Assembly (NCBI GenBank): GCA_029261355.1
Contig: JAJDBM010000054.1
Coordinates: forward strand, 1-64,000
Source of the DNA: Nitrospirales bacterium
GTDB taxonomy: Bacteria; Nitrospirota; Nitrospiria; Nitrospirales; UBA8639
Direction of reading: 5' to 3'
DNA: 64,000 nt
A program made the translations under genes and the position numbers. The first letter of the stretch is position 1; every line of letters begins with the position of its first letter. The notes under the pieces are model-generated. The model saw nothing but the letters and a program-made list of their open reading frames with translations. It was not told the DNA's origin and searched no databases. Positions 35,304 through 43,623 of the stretch are shown here, piece after piece.

Positions 35304-35933
35304 TTATTCTCCGTACGAGAGCCAGATCTCAGAAATTTGTGGATTCAATTCTTGTAGCGTCTGATTGGCTGAAGAGAAATCTTGTTCTCCCAATATGTCA
35401 AATTCTTTTTGGCTATCTGGAGGCCGATTTAAACTGAAACGAACATGTGTTTGGCATGCCGATGAAGGTGGAGATTCAAGGTGACCACCTGACCAAGAAG
35501 TTTGTGTGCCCCCATGGTCATACCCAAATCCCTGCAAGACAAAGGCTTGGCCATTGAGCTGTTCAACTTCATGCAGGGTTTGACCAAGAGTCAAGCCATT
35601 GTCCGTTCTCCATGATTTTTGTTCACCTCGAATACGGACAATTTTTGGATACTGTTGTTGCTGCACGTCTTTCCAGAAAATTTCAACAGGACCTACGCCA
35701 GAACCTCCAAAGATTACCGTGCCTTGTTCGTAAAACCCCTCACCTTCATGCAGGGCCGTGGATTCCACGTTTAGGTTTGAAAATTGTTTTCGAATTTCCT
35801 CGTGACTACTGTTGGGTAAAAAGGTGGAACGACAGTCCAGCATGCGGTCAGCCGCAAAGCCACGATCCTGGGTCAAGAGAAGCAGCAATAGGATGCCAAA
35901 TATAAAAGGGCCCGGTGAGGTGATATTGGTCAT
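35304..35933 (-). CDS. Secreted protein of unknown function
   Basis: About 210 residues with a signal peptide (M-T-N-I-T-S-P-G, hydrophobic run of six Leu, cleavage near F-A-A). The mature protein has two Cys (L-D-C-R, S-A-C-Q-T) that could form a disulfide, a G-G-S-G-V-G-P-V-E-I-F motif, and a L-T-L-G-Q-T-L-H-E-V-E-Q-L-N-G segment that resembles small periplasmic proteins predicted to sense or bind. The start at 35933 is preferred over the GTG at 35951; neither has a strong ribosome binding site. Family not recognised. Confidence 0.62.
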   Translation of the reverse strand: MTNITSPGPFIFGILLLLLLTQDRGFAADRMLDCRSTFLPNSSHEEIRKQFSNLNVESTALHEGEGFYEQGTVIFGGSGVGPVEIFWKDVQQQQYPKIVRIRGEQKSWRTDNGLTLGQTLHEVEQLNGQAFVLQGFGYDHGGTQTSWSGGHLESPPSSACQTHVRFSLNRPPDSQKEFDILGEQDFSSANQTLQELNPQISEIWLSYGE

Positions 35934-36014
35934 GAGGTTAGCTTCGTTCACAATTGATTTCTCTGAGATACATTAAAGGATATGCGTGTATGGAGATGCT
36001 GAGCATGTGATTCC

Positions 36015-36302
36015 TCAATGAATAAAAGTCAACGATCCAGGAAATAACAAAACGAGTACGACGACATATGCGACTCCTAACTTCATTGTGCGTTTTGCTA
36101 ACGTCATATTTGTATTTTTTTGATAGGCGAATACAGATATGGCAAGCCCCAAGAGCGAGATGAGGACGCTGAGTGCATGGTAGACCGGTACAGCCAGTCC
36201 CGAGATATAACTAGGGTTAATTTGATTGATGATTATGCTTCCAACCAAGAGGCTCAGTGCCGCGAACAGTAAGGCCAGGGCTATGAAGAAGACCCCAATC
36301 AT
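36015..36302 (-). CDS. Small membrane protein, paralogue B
   Basis: A 95-residue, three-helix protein: M-I-G-V-F-F-I-A-L-A-L, I-I-I-N-Q-I-N-P-S-Y, L-A-V-P-V-Y-H-A-L, a Y-Q-K-N-T-N loop, L-A-K-R-T-M-K-L-G and L-V-L-L-F-P-G. It is clearly paralogous to the protein at 38195-38491 (shared N-Q-x-N-P-S-Y, L-A-V-P-x-Y, L-A-K-R-T-M-x-x-G and V-L-V-L-L-F-P). The start codon overlaps the stop of the four-helix protein upstream (ATGA, 36299-36302), so the two are translationally coupled. Confidence 0.75.
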   Translation of the reverse strand: MIGVFFIALALLFAALSLLVGSIIINQINPSYISGLAVPVYHALSVLISLLGLAISVFAYQKNTNMTLAKRTMKLGVAYVVVLVLLFPGSLTFIH

Positions 36303-36715
36303 CGTAACTCTCTCATCGCTACATATTTCACGATCAAGAGGGAGACCCCACATACCACAAAACTGGCTCCGAGCCAGCTGAAAAGTTGAGTGCCAATGTG
36401 CCCCACATTCATATCCCAGCGAATAACGCTATAGGACAGTCCTGCTAGTAGGAAACAGGACAATAGAGCTGATCCCCATTCCATTTTCTGTGTTTCAAAA
36501 GGCAAAAAAGGATGGAGCACGACACGAGCAAGCAAGGCGATAAGCCCAGTGAGAGTTGAGCCGATAGCTGCAAAGATAGCTGTAAAGAGAATGCTGCCCC
36601 AACAGTCAAATTTCGGATCACTCTGTTGCAGAATGCATGGTTCGAAGGCTGCAAGGGTAATCCAACTTCCAAACATTAATAGTGCAACAGCTGTAGGGAA
36701 TAGAAACGGTCTCAT
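36299..36715 (-). CDS. Four-helix membrane protein, copy 1
   Basis: A 138-residue membrane protein (start 36715, M-R-P-F-L-F) with four hydrophobic helices. It shares with the protein at 41916-42362 the motifs F-E-x-C-I-x-Q-x-S-D-P, H-P-x-L-P-F, S-A-L-L, I-R-W-x-M and W-L-G-A-S-x-x-V-C-G in the same order. The conserved Cys before helix 2 and the Cys a dozen residues later lie on the same side and might form a disulfide. Both copies directly follow a tandem-LCCL gene, so the pair forms a conserved module. Function unknown. Confidence 0.72.
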   Translation of the reverse strand: MRPFLFPTAVALLMFGSWITLAAFEPCILQQSDPKFDCWGSILFTAIFAAIGSTLTGLIALLARVVLHPFLPFETQKMEWGSALLSCFLLAGLSYSVIRWDMNVGHIGTQLFSWLGASFVVCGVSLLIVKYVAMRELR

Positions 36716-36855
36716 CTGTACACTCTCAAATGATTTCCTGTTAAAGGAACGATCGGGTTGGGCCCGGCAAGGATCCTTGCCAGGCCCGATGTCTGTTCTT
36801 TTATTCATAGTGCTGAGCATGTCGTGCACTTTATTTTGAATAAATCCCGTTCTTA

Positions 36856-37614
36856 TTATTTCACCGGATTTTCAACGAAGGAGAGCGCACTTTGACCACT
36901 TGACCCGCTTTTGCTTTCAATCCCATTACGCACACTGCCGGTTAGTTTTCTGTTTTCTGGGTTCATTTGTACGGTCACGATTCCACCGTCAGTTGTTATG
37001 GCTCCTGCATGAACAGCCGTTTGGCAAATCACGCTGTTAAACGCATAGGCTTCGGTGCCGACCATACGTCGTACGAGCATATTGCTTGGGGCTTTGGGAC
37101 ATTCAAACGAGAAGCGTTGTCCGATGAAATGTTTATAGGCAAATCCTGACTTGGTGAATTTGGTATCCCATTTAATGCGTTGAATATGCTCTTGATAGAT
37201 TTGGTCCGTGGCCTTCGCATCGGCATGGCCCACCACACTTATGCTACTTGCATGAGTAGCGCCAGCGCTGCCGGCAGTGACGTCTCCATTCGGATTTAAC
37301 TGTACAGTCATGAGGCCACCTTTGGCATCAATGGCTCCTGCGTCTAGACCAGCTTGGCAAATCGAATGAGTGCTGCCAAATGTGGTGATTTTTTCCCTGC
37401 TGGCTTTCTGAGAAGTTGGCGGACACATGCTAGTAAATCGTTTGCCAAAAAATTTGTCTTTATCAAATTGGAATTTGTTGAGCGTCGTCTTCCATTCAAT
37501 TTCTGGAATAGATCGGCCATCGACTTCCGTCAATGCCGGGGTGAAGGCCAAACTGTTTAATGAGAGACTAAGGGCGAGGAGCGTAAGGGTAGCTGGATAA
37601 GTAATGTGTGCCAT
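36856..37614 (-). CDS. Secreted tandem LCCL-domain protein, copy 1
   Basis: A 252-residue exported protein (signal peptide ending near L-A-F) with two LCCL-like domains. Domain 1, about 55-120: F-T-S-M-C-P, H-S-I-C-Q-A-G, D-A-G-A-I and K-G-G-L-M-T-V-Q. Domain 2, about 165-245: F-S-F-E-C-P, V-G-T, S-V-I-C-Q-T-A-V-H-A-G-A-I, G-G-I-V-T-V-Q and G-S-V-R-N-G-I-E-S. The (A/x)-H-A-G-x-I and G-S-x-R-N-G-I elements are LCCL hallmarks. LCCL modules are extracellular, disulfide-bonded and bind lipids or proteins. The gene has a paralogue at 42432-43154 and a Pho-box-like repeat upstream. Confidence 0.8.
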   Translation of the reverse strand: MAHITYPATLTLLALSLSLNSLAFTPALTEVDGRSIPEIEWKTTLNKFQFDKDKFFGKRFTSMCPPTSQKASREKITTFGSTHSICQAGLDAGAIDAKGGLMTVQLNPNGDVTAGSAGATHASSISVVGHADAKATDQIYQEHIQRIKWDTKFTKSGFAYKHFIGQRFSFECPKAPSNMLVRRMVGTEAYAFNSVICQTAVHAGAITTDGGIVTVQMNPENRKLTGSVRNGIESKSGSSGQSALSFVENPVK

Positions 37615-37716
37615 GAGTTGTTCTCCATTGTGATGATGAAAGTAAATTGAAGAGGTCTGGTCAGTATTGAGATGCGTTTTGCATTCGTTCTTACTCCTAG
37701 GTTTAGCATTTCCGCG

Positions 37717-37734
37717 GTAACAGATCTGTAACAG
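37717..37734 (-). promoter_or_regulatory. Tandem direct repeat resembling a Pho box, copy A
   Basis: On the minus strand the site reads CTGTTACAGATCTGTTAC: two CTGTTAC heptamers separated by 4 bases (11-bp period), as in OmpR/PhoB-family boxes. It lies 103 bp upstream of LCCL copy 1. Near-identical sites occur at 50551-50568 and 51242-51259. Confidence 0.6.
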
Positions 37735-37937
37735 GTTCCCATTTCTTTAGATTTTGTGGTTTGCTGAATAATCGTTCTCTGTTGATCTGTTAGAAGTTTG
37801 TGAACATTGCATAGGTCTACGATAGAGCAAGCATAGTGCCAATTCATTGAATGCACGCAACTCCTTAACTTTAGGGTGATTTTTACTGAACTCGCTATGG
37901 AGAAGAATAAATGGGTAGGGGGACATTTTTGATCACT

Positions 37938-37970
37938 GGTGATATGCAGCCAATTTGGCTGCATATCACC
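37938..37970. repeat. 33-bp near-perfect palindrome
   Basis: The 16-base arm GGTGATATGCAGCCAA (37938-37953) is followed after a single T by its exact complement (37955-37970). No T-tract follows on either strand. It could be an operator for a dimeric protein, a cruciform-forming site, or a processed RNA hairpin; a normal terminator is unlikely. Confidence 0.65.
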
Positions 37971-38194
37971 ATATATATCCTCAACCCGTTAAGGTTACGT
38001 CGTCATCGAAGAGGTCGTCTTAATATCGATTTTGGTGGAAGAACACGTATGACGATCACGTTGTGTGCGAGTGAAGGGGGGGCAATGAGCAGTGTGAATT
38101 TACTGGGTGGAAAGGGGTGGCTGGATTTTATTGACTGGGGCACATACCTTAATCCTGATCATTGTATGTGCTGAGTATCCTCCTCAATACATTC

Positions 38195-38491
38195 TTAATG
38201 GACTATGCTGAGGGCTCCCGTATTGGAAAGAGGAAATAACAATACGAGTATCACGACACTTATAATCCCGAACCTCATTGTGCGTTTGGCTAATAGGAGA
38301 TCTGAATTTCTCTGATAGGTGATAATGGATACGATCAAACCTAGAAGCGCCAGAATGATACCAAGAGCATTGTAAATTGGTACGGCCAGCGCTGAGTTGT
38401 AGCTCGGGTTGAGTTGATTGGTAATAATAATTCCCAACATTAACCCAATAGACCCTACGCTAAATACGAGAGCAATGATGATCCCAATCAT
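38195..38491 (-). CDS. Small membrane protein, paralogue C
   Basis: A 98-residue protein with three hydrophobic helices, closely matching paralogue B: I-I-I-T-N-Q-L-N-P-S-Y, L-A-V-P-I-Y-N-A-L-G, Y-Q-R-N-S-D loop, L-A-K-R-T-M-R-F-G and V-I-L-V-L-L-F-P-L. A GGAAGG precedes the ATG. Function unknown; membership in a locally amplified family argues for a selected role in this island. Confidence 0.74.
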   Translation of the reverse strand: MIGIIIALVFSVGSIGLMLGIIITNQLNPSYNSALAVPIYNALGIILALLGLIVSIITYQRNSDLLLAKRTMRFGIISVVILVLLFPLSNTGALSIVH

Positions 38492-38711
38492 GTTATGCCT
38501 TCCATGGATTTGCTCAACCAGCAGTCATAGGCAGTGATTCTCTCTGCTAGCCCCAAGCTGTATTGAGCTCATAGTTCTACCATCTTGTGATGGTTGAGCC
38601 TATTCATTCATCAACGAGGTGTATGGAGATGCCAGATTTACGCCAATGAAAATAGTCACACCAGAGTTGCCTCACACACAATGCCAAACATCATCCTTCG
38701 TTTCGCCATCT

Positions 38712-38900
38712 TCATTTCTTTGTTCTTGCTGTATGCACCACCGCACATTGCTTGAGATTGGCCATCACGATTTCGACACCTTCTGACAACTTGCCTTCCT
38801 GGAACAATTTGGTTAACGGCTCTTTGCTTATGGTTTCATCTGCAAAGACCGACCCACTCCAGAGCAGGCAGATGACGATCATCATTATTCGCATAGCCAT
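38712..38900 (-). CDS. Small secreted protein (62 residues)
   Basis: Starts M-A-M-R-I-M-M-I-V-I-C-L-L with a signal peptide cleaved near V-F-A-D. The mature ~40-residue part is amphipathic and contains one Cys and a basic end (H-T-A-R-T-K-K). A GAGG lies 6 bp before the ATG. It lies just downstream of the SIMPL gene on the same strand. No family recognised. Confidence 0.55.
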   Translation of the reverse strand: MAMRIMMIVICLLWSGSVFADETISKEPLTKLFQEGKLSEGVEIVMANLKQCAVVHTARTKK

Positions 38901-38943
38901 TATGACCTCATTTCTTCTTGGTGGTGGACAAAGTATTTTCTAC

Positions 38944-39669
38944 TTAATCTGTGAGATAAAAGGTTATGGTGGTTACGACTCGAACATCCTTTTCAACCTT
39001 TCGCGAATCACCTGAATTCTCACCAGCATCGCGAATGTAAAAATTCCCCTGTCTTGCTCTACGAATGCCACCGACTTCTACCCCTGCATTTTCTGCAAAT
39101 TCATTGGCCGCAAGTCGTGCATTGTGAGTCGCTTCTCGTAACAATTCTGGCTTAATGTCATTCAGTTTGGTGAAGACATATCGAGGGGCTTTGTTTTCAA
39201 TATCTAACCCCTGAGCCATGAGCTTATTCACTCCAGCACGTACCTTAGAGACGAGTTTGACTTTGTCGGTTTCTACACTAATAGACCCAACTAATTCGTG
39301 TTTCTGATCCACCACCGTTTGATTGGCATCTCGATATTCCCGATGGAAATAATCAATCACTCCTATTTCGATTTCACCTTCATCAAACCCACTCTTCTTC
39401 AATACTTGAATGATTGCATCCTGATGTGTCTCAGCTTTCTTGTACAAACCTGACATGTCACCGCGCTTGTTCCCAGTAACGCGAAAGACCAGCGTCCAAT
39501 TGGCTTGATTCGCTTCGACTCGTTGTTCCGCAAGACCTTTCGCTTCTGCCGTATTGGTGGCCACTTTTGCGTTGTACATGGTCTGCCCAATAAAGTAGCC
39601 GCCTAACGCGATGCCGACGGCTAGGCAAAAGCCGACTCCAATGAGTCCAGATTGATTATTTGGTATCAT
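38944..39669 (-). CDS. SIMPL domain-containing envelope protein (DUF541)
   Basis: A 241-residue protein with an N-terminal membrane anchor or uncleaved signal (G-V-G-F-C-L-A-V-G-I-A-L-G-G-Y-F near 11-26) and a SIMPL/DUF541 domain: F-R-V-T-G-N-K-R-G-D, then a central I-Q-V-L-K-K-S-G-F-D, Y-V-F-T-K-L-N-D-I-K and A-T-H-N-A-R-L-A-A-N-E-F-A. SIMPL proteins are BP26-like periplasmic oligomers with poorly known function. GAGGA precedes the start. It sits centrally in the envelope island. Confidence 0.85.
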   Translation of the reverse strand: MIPNNQSGLIGVGFCLAVGIALGGYFIGQTMYNAKVATNTAEAKGLAEQRVEANQANWTLVFRVTGNKRGDMSGLYKKAETHQDAIIQVLKKSGFDEGEIEIGVIDYFHREYRDANQTVVDQKHELVGSISVETDKVKLVSKVRAGVNKLMAQGLDIENKAPRYVFTKLNDIKPELLREATHNARLAANEFAENAGVEVGGIRRARQGNFYIRDAGENSGDSRKVEKDVRVVTTITFYLTD

Positions 39670-39743
39670 AGAATTTCCTCACTTGTTCGAGATGATGTGA
39701 CGTCCTTGTGCAATCCTCTTTCTGGGTTCTTTGGCAATATTCA

Positions 39744-41024
39744 TCACTGGCGTTTCTGATGTGTTTGGCACGCAGTATTTTCACCATCTGCTGAAAGTTC
39801 GAAACAGGTGGTGTTCTCCATGAGTTCTCTCTGCTGCGTGAGGGCTGTCATATAGCCCACGATACCGAGTTGCGATTCTAGGCGCAGCATCGTTTTCTCA
39901 GCTTGATATTTTTCTTCTGCCTGCTGATCTAGCGAGGGATCCCATTCATACGCTTGGACGATTGAATGGGCACCTGCATAGGTCTCATCGCGAAAAAGCG
40001 TTAGAAGCTCGCGTAAGACTCGGACTCGTTTAGCTTTCGTTTCATTGAACTGTGTTTGAACGTGCTGAAGACTGGGTTCTCCCTCAAACTTCCAACCAGG
40101 ATCGTAGTTTTGGGAATAGTAGGGATTCCATTCCTCAAGTTTTGGCACGGTGGCCTCGTAGACAACAGTGAGTTCATGCGCAGTGAGACTACCCAGTTGC
40201 ATCTGGATCATACGCATCAGGCTCTGAATTGCTGGGGTAGGACTATCTCCTCCCTTTTCTGTTGGTGTGTAGTGTTTTCGCTCGACTTGAGCTCGAATGG
40301 TTCCCGCGTGATATAGCAGTGCCCCATCTTCGAGGCGTTTCTCGCGCATGGCAATTTTCGCTGCAATGAGTAAGGTGAGAGATTTCCATCGTTCGAGATC
40401 TGCGTGGACACGATCTACGTATTCGTCCCACTTTCCCTTCTTTATTAAGTGATCGAGCATGATTGTTGTTGTGGGTCCATGAGTTTTGGTCTCTTTTCGA
40501 ATATTCACCACGTACTCACGATTCAATAGACTGACATGCTCGACCTGCCTACCTTGATAACACCAATAATTCTTTGAGCAAACGAGGTCGAGATTCTGAT
40601 TGCCGTCGTGTTTGGTTTTTGTGACTGAGAACAACACTTGGCATTGATGAGGGACCGTATTGGGGTTTCTTGGGCCCACACAGATGGAGATATCATGCGG
40701 TTCCCACCACGAGTTGGTATCAGGAGAGAGTTCTTTGAGAGGAATATGGAGAGAGTGTGTCTGTTCTGTGATTTCTGGAATGTACGTGAATTCTTCTGGT
40801 TTTATTTGACAAAGATCCGAGTCTTTACCGTAGGTCGGACAGCCGCTTTCTCGAGCATTCTTGACATACATCACCCTGACCATATATTCCAGATCCTCAT
40901 CTAGAGTACCAGAAATATTCAGGTAGTTCTCACTCGGATTCTCATATGATGTGAATTGCGCTTGGACACAATTTCCTGCAGTGAGAAATATTGACAACAC
41001 CATCAGTGAAAGTACTTGTTTCAT
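39744..41024 (-). CDS. Large secreted helical protein of unknown function
   Basis: A 426-residue protein with a signal peptide (cleavage near V-Q-A-Q). The N-terminal ~170 residues include a beta-rich, Cys-containing region (S-G-C-P-T-Y, L-C-Q-I, S-I-C-V-G, H-Q-C-Q, V-C-S-K-N-Y-W-C-Y), probably disulfide-bonded. From about 180 it is mostly helical with charged repeats (W-D-E-Y-V-D-R-V-H-A-D-L-E-R-W). AGAGGGAAG precedes the ATG. No family recognised. Lies between the membrane protein at 41059 and the SIMPL gene on the same strand. Confidence 0.65.
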   Translation of the reverse strand: MKQVLSLMVLSIFLTAGNCVQAQFTSYENPSENYLNISGTLDEDLEYMVRVMYVKNARESGCPTYGKDSDLCQIKPEEFTYIPEITEQTHSLHIPLKELSPDTNSWWEPHDISICVGPRNPNTVPHQCQVLFSVTKTKHDGNQNLDLVCSKNYWCYQGRQVEHVSLLNREYVVNIRKETKTHGPTTTIMLDHLIKKGKWDEYVDRVHADLERWKSLTLLIAAKIAMREKRLEDGALLYHAGTIRAQVERKHYTPTEKGGDSPTPAIQSLMRMIQMQLGSLTAHELTVVYEATVPKLEEWNPYYSQNYDPGWKFEGEPSLQHVQTQFNETKAKRVRVLRELLTLFRDETYAGAHSIVQAYEWDPSLDQQAEEKYQAEKTMLRLESQLGIVGYMTALTQQRELMENTTCFELSADGENTACQTHQKRQ

Positions 41025-41058
41025 GCTTCTTCCCTCTTTTCTAGTTACAGGAACCTAT

Positions 41059-41919
41059 TCACCCCGCCATAGCCTGAAAGGCTTGGCCAAGGCGCAGAAG
41101 AGCCGCAGCAAAGAAGATCATGAGGCCAATAGAACCCACAACGTTCAAGAATCGCTGGCGGTCGAGAGGAATGACTCTCTTCAAACCCCAGAAAAGACCA
41201 AACATGATGATCCAAGCGATGGGATAGTACATGATCGCATCGAGTCCTATGTTCCATCCGCGAGCATAGTCATTTTCTACGCCAGGGACACCCATGATCC
41301 AGAACGGAAGTATCAAAGCGCATAATGCGGCGAACGCACCCGTTATGACGGGAATGCCGAGGTGCACGGGATTTGAAAAGATTGAGGCCGCATCCGCTAG
41401 TAACTTATGATTTGTCGTGACGGTTTGTCCGGGTGGTTGATATCGAATGCCTAGGAACACAGCTGTCGCAAGGATCACGTCAATGGCAATGCTTGGGACT
41501 TTCATCGCCATGAAGAACACGAACATCTCAAGCTGTGCTTGGGAAACGAGTATTGTTTGTACTACAGTCCAGAGAATAGACACAGCCATGACATAGTAAA
41601 ACATGCGTATTCCATATGACTTCGTCCTGAGAAAGAGGCCGGCCAGCACATAGGCTCCTGAAATGAGAAGAGAGATGACTCCAATGGCAATAGTTCGAAA
41701 GACATGTTCGTTATAGGTATGATCGAAAGTTCCTAGATTTTCATCAAGTTGAGTTGATTCACGTACTTGAGTTTCCCTTTCTTGAGTTATTTCCTTTTCT
41801 GATTCCATGGCAAGATAGTAGGAAGAAGATCCGATGGTGACGACCTGATTCACGATTCCCCACAAACCAATAATAATGGTGAGGACTCCAACGATCGTCT
41901 TCCATTTGGGTCTGTTCAT
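41059..41919 (-). CDS. Polytopic membrane protein of unknown function
   Basis: A 286-residue protein with about seven hydrophobic helices (near 8-28, 73-95, 105-126, 130-152, 187-210, 232-252, 260-280). Helices 1 and 2 are joined by a hydrophilic Glu/Gln-rich loop (E-K-E-I-T-Q-E-R-E-T-Q). No transporter or enzyme motif is evident. The start overlaps the stop of the four-helix protein copy 2 (ATGA, 41916-41919), the same coupling that paralogue B has with copy 1. Confidence 0.68.
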   Translation of the reverse strand: MNRPKWKTIVGVLTIIIGLWGIVNQVVTIGSSSYYLAMESEKEITQERETQVRESTQLDENLGTFDHTYNEHVFRTIAIGVISLLISGAYVLAGLFLRTKSYGIRMFYYVMAVSILWTVVQTILVSQAQLEMFVFFMAMKVPSIAIDVILATAVFLGIRYQPPGQTVTTNHKLLADAASIFSNPVHLGIPVITGAFAALCALILPFWIMGVPGVENDYARGWNIGLDAIMYYPIAWIIMFGLFWGLKRVIPLDRQRFLNVVGSIGLMIFFAAALLRLGQAFQAMAG

Positions 41920-42362
41920 GATTCACTTTTCCTTCGAGAGAAATAATTCAAGATGATCAGAAAAATTCCACAGACAAGGAGACTGGCTCCCAGCCAATTA
42001 AAAACTGAACCAGCTACGTTTGGAAAATACATCTCCCAGCGAATAAGTCCATAGGAGATCACCCCGATGAAAAAATTGAATAGCAGAGCTGAGGGCAATT
42101 CTGAGATCGTGGTAGAAAAGGGTAATATTGGATGATAGATCACGCTTGTCACCCACGCCACTAAACCGGACAGCACCACGACGCCACAGGCAAAGATCGA
42201 ATAAAACTGTACGCTATGCTCACAATGAATGATTGGATCAGACCATTGCGGAATACAGGATTCAAAGAACCACAGAGCAGCCCACGTTCCAAAGATCATG
42301 CCGAATTCGGCAAAGGAACCTAGAAATGGGATCATGTGTGTTCTTCTAATCTGAGTCGTCAT
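41916..42362 (-). CDS. Four-helix membrane protein, copy 2
   Basis: A 148-residue paralogue of the protein at 36299-36715, with F-E-S-C-I-P-Q-W-S-D-P, H-P-I-L-P-F, S-A-L-L, I-R-W-E-M and W-L-G-A-S-L-L-V-C-G. I chose the start at 42362 (M-T-T-Q-I-R-R) because GAAGGA lies 6 bases before it. It follows LCCL copy 2 by 69 bp and overlaps the next gene by 4 bp. Function unknown. Confidence 0.72.
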   Translation of the reverse strand: MTTQIRRTHMIPFLGSFAEFGMIFGTWAALWFFESCIPQWSDPIIHCEHSVQFYSIFACGVVVLSGLVAWVTSVIYHPILPFSTTISELPSALLFNFFIGVISYGLIRWEMYFPNVAGSVFNWLGASLLVCGIFLIILNYFSRRKSES

Positions 42363-42431
42363 TGTCCATCCTTCATTCATGGGCCCTGCTAAGATGCCGG
42401 ACCCATGATTCCTCAATCAATTTTCTTCTTC

Positions 42432-43154
42432 TTATTTGATGGGATTGGCAACAAAGGTGAGTGCACTCAGGCCACTGGTGCCATTTTTTGTTTCGATGCC
42501 ATTCCGAGTGCTGCCCACCAATTTCTTTGTCCCTGGATTCATCTGGACCGTCACAAGTCCGCCATCAGTGGTAATTGATCCTGCATGGACCGCCGCGCGA
42601 CAAATCATACTTTTGAACGCATACGAATCAGTCCCCACCACTCGTCGTGATTGCAGATCACTAGGAGCCGTCGGACATTGAAAGGAAAAGCGTTGGCCGA
42701 TTAACTGCTTATACCCAAAGCCCGTGGACGTAAATTTCGTGTCCCATTTCACTTGGGGAATATGCTCGCGATAGACCTTATCGGTGTCCTTCACATCCGA
42801 ACGCCCAACCACACTCATGTTGTCCGCATTCAACTGTACGGTGACCAACCCGCCTTTGGAATCAATGGCCCCGGCCTGCAGCCCCGCTGAACAAATTGAC
42901 TGTGTTTTGGCATATGTCGCGACTGTGACTTTCTCACTCTTGGCCTTTTGAGCAGATGGAGGGCACATGGCTGTAAATCGCTTTCCAATAAATTTGTCCT
43001 TATCAAATTGAAACTTTTTTAATGTTGTCTTCCAGTCAATGGCGGGAATCGATCGACCATCAACTTCTGTAGTCGGGGGCGTAAAAGCCAAGCTGCTTAA
43101 TGAGAGACTGAGAGCCAAGAATGTGAGTGTTGTTGGATAGGGGGTCTTAGTCAT
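42432..43154 (-). CDS. Secreted tandem LCCL-domain protein, copy 2
   Basis: A 240-residue paralogue of the protein at 36856-37614. The signal peptide ends near L-A-F, then W-K-T-T-L-K-K-F-Q-F-D-K-D-K-F-I-G-K-R, a first LCCL-like unit (A-M-C-P-P, S-I-C-S-A-G, G-A-I-D-S-K-G-G-L-V-T-V-Q) and a second (F-S-F-Q-C-P, M-I-C-R-A-A-V-H-A-G-S-I, G-G-L-V-T-V-Q, G-S-T-R-N-G-I-E-T). It lacks about 15 residues present between the units in copy 1. AAGGAG precedes the ATG at 43154. No Pho-box-like repeat was seen in its upstream region. Confidence 0.8.
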   Translation of the reverse strand: MTKTPYPTTLTFLALSLSLSSLAFTPPTTEVDGRSIPAIDWKTTLKKFQFDKDKFIGKRFTAMCPPSAQKAKSEKVTVATYAKTQSICSAGLQAGAIDSKGGLVTVQLNADNMSVVGRSDVKDTDKVYREHIPQVKWDTKFTSTGFGYKQLIGQRFSFQCPTAPSDLQSRRVVGTDSYAFKSMICRAAVHAGSITTDGGLVTVQMNPGTKKLVGSTRNGIETKNGTSGLSALTFVANPIK

Positions 43155-43623
43155 GAGAGTTACTCCTTTATGATGGTGTTGATGGATCGATGGATTTGAT
43201 TGAAAATCATTCATGTATCAATGATAGAGCAAGCTGAATGCCAAGACGTTCTGAGGATTGTAAGTGTTCAATTTTTATGGAAATTTAATAGTTATTCGTG
43301 GATGTTGTCCTATTGACAGTGACATGTCGATATCTCGATTGGCGAAATAGCGCCAAAATGATTGAATCGCACCATCTGCCTTTTCATTATCCTATTGGTT
43401 TGCCGTAATCTGCAGGTTCTATCCTGTTTTTTCATACTCTTTACACACGGACTGTCTTGCTTTGTTCGTTTAATATGCATAAGGATTATGTCCAAGAGAT
43501 GCGAGGAACGTATTTTATTCTGTCAGTCTAAGAATACGTCGAATTTGTCTCGCACGGCTCTTGCTCTGACCACTTAACAAATTGATTTATTATTTAAGTG
43601 GACAAAACAAGGAGGCGCACATC
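43155..43623. other. Divergent 469-bp gap between LCCL copy 2 and the propeller gene
   Basis: No gene is convincing. A 6-bp hairpin TTGGCG-AAATAG-CGCCAA lies at 43339-43356 without a T-tract. The AAGGAGG at 43610-43616 serves the next gene. Confidence 0.45.

Larger units (their letters stand above)
37615..38194. other. 580-bp gap with a Pho-box-like repeat and a 33-bp palindrome
   Basis: No gene is convincing; frames at 37557-37964 (minus) and 37911-38174 (plus) have no family and no good ribosome binding sites. The gap holds the tandem repeat at 37717-37734 and the palindrome at 37938-37970, both annotated separately. Its position before LCCL copy 1 suggests a regulatory region. Confidence 0.5.

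Noticed and set aside
37557-38174. Frames on both strands in the gap before LCCL copy 1
   Set aside because: They cross the palindrome and Pho-box-like repeat, have no good starts and no family resemblance.
43155-43330. Search for a Pho-box-like repeat upstream of LCCL copy 2
   Set aside because: No CTGTTAC pair at 11-bp spacing is present; a single CTGTCA near 43314 is not enough.
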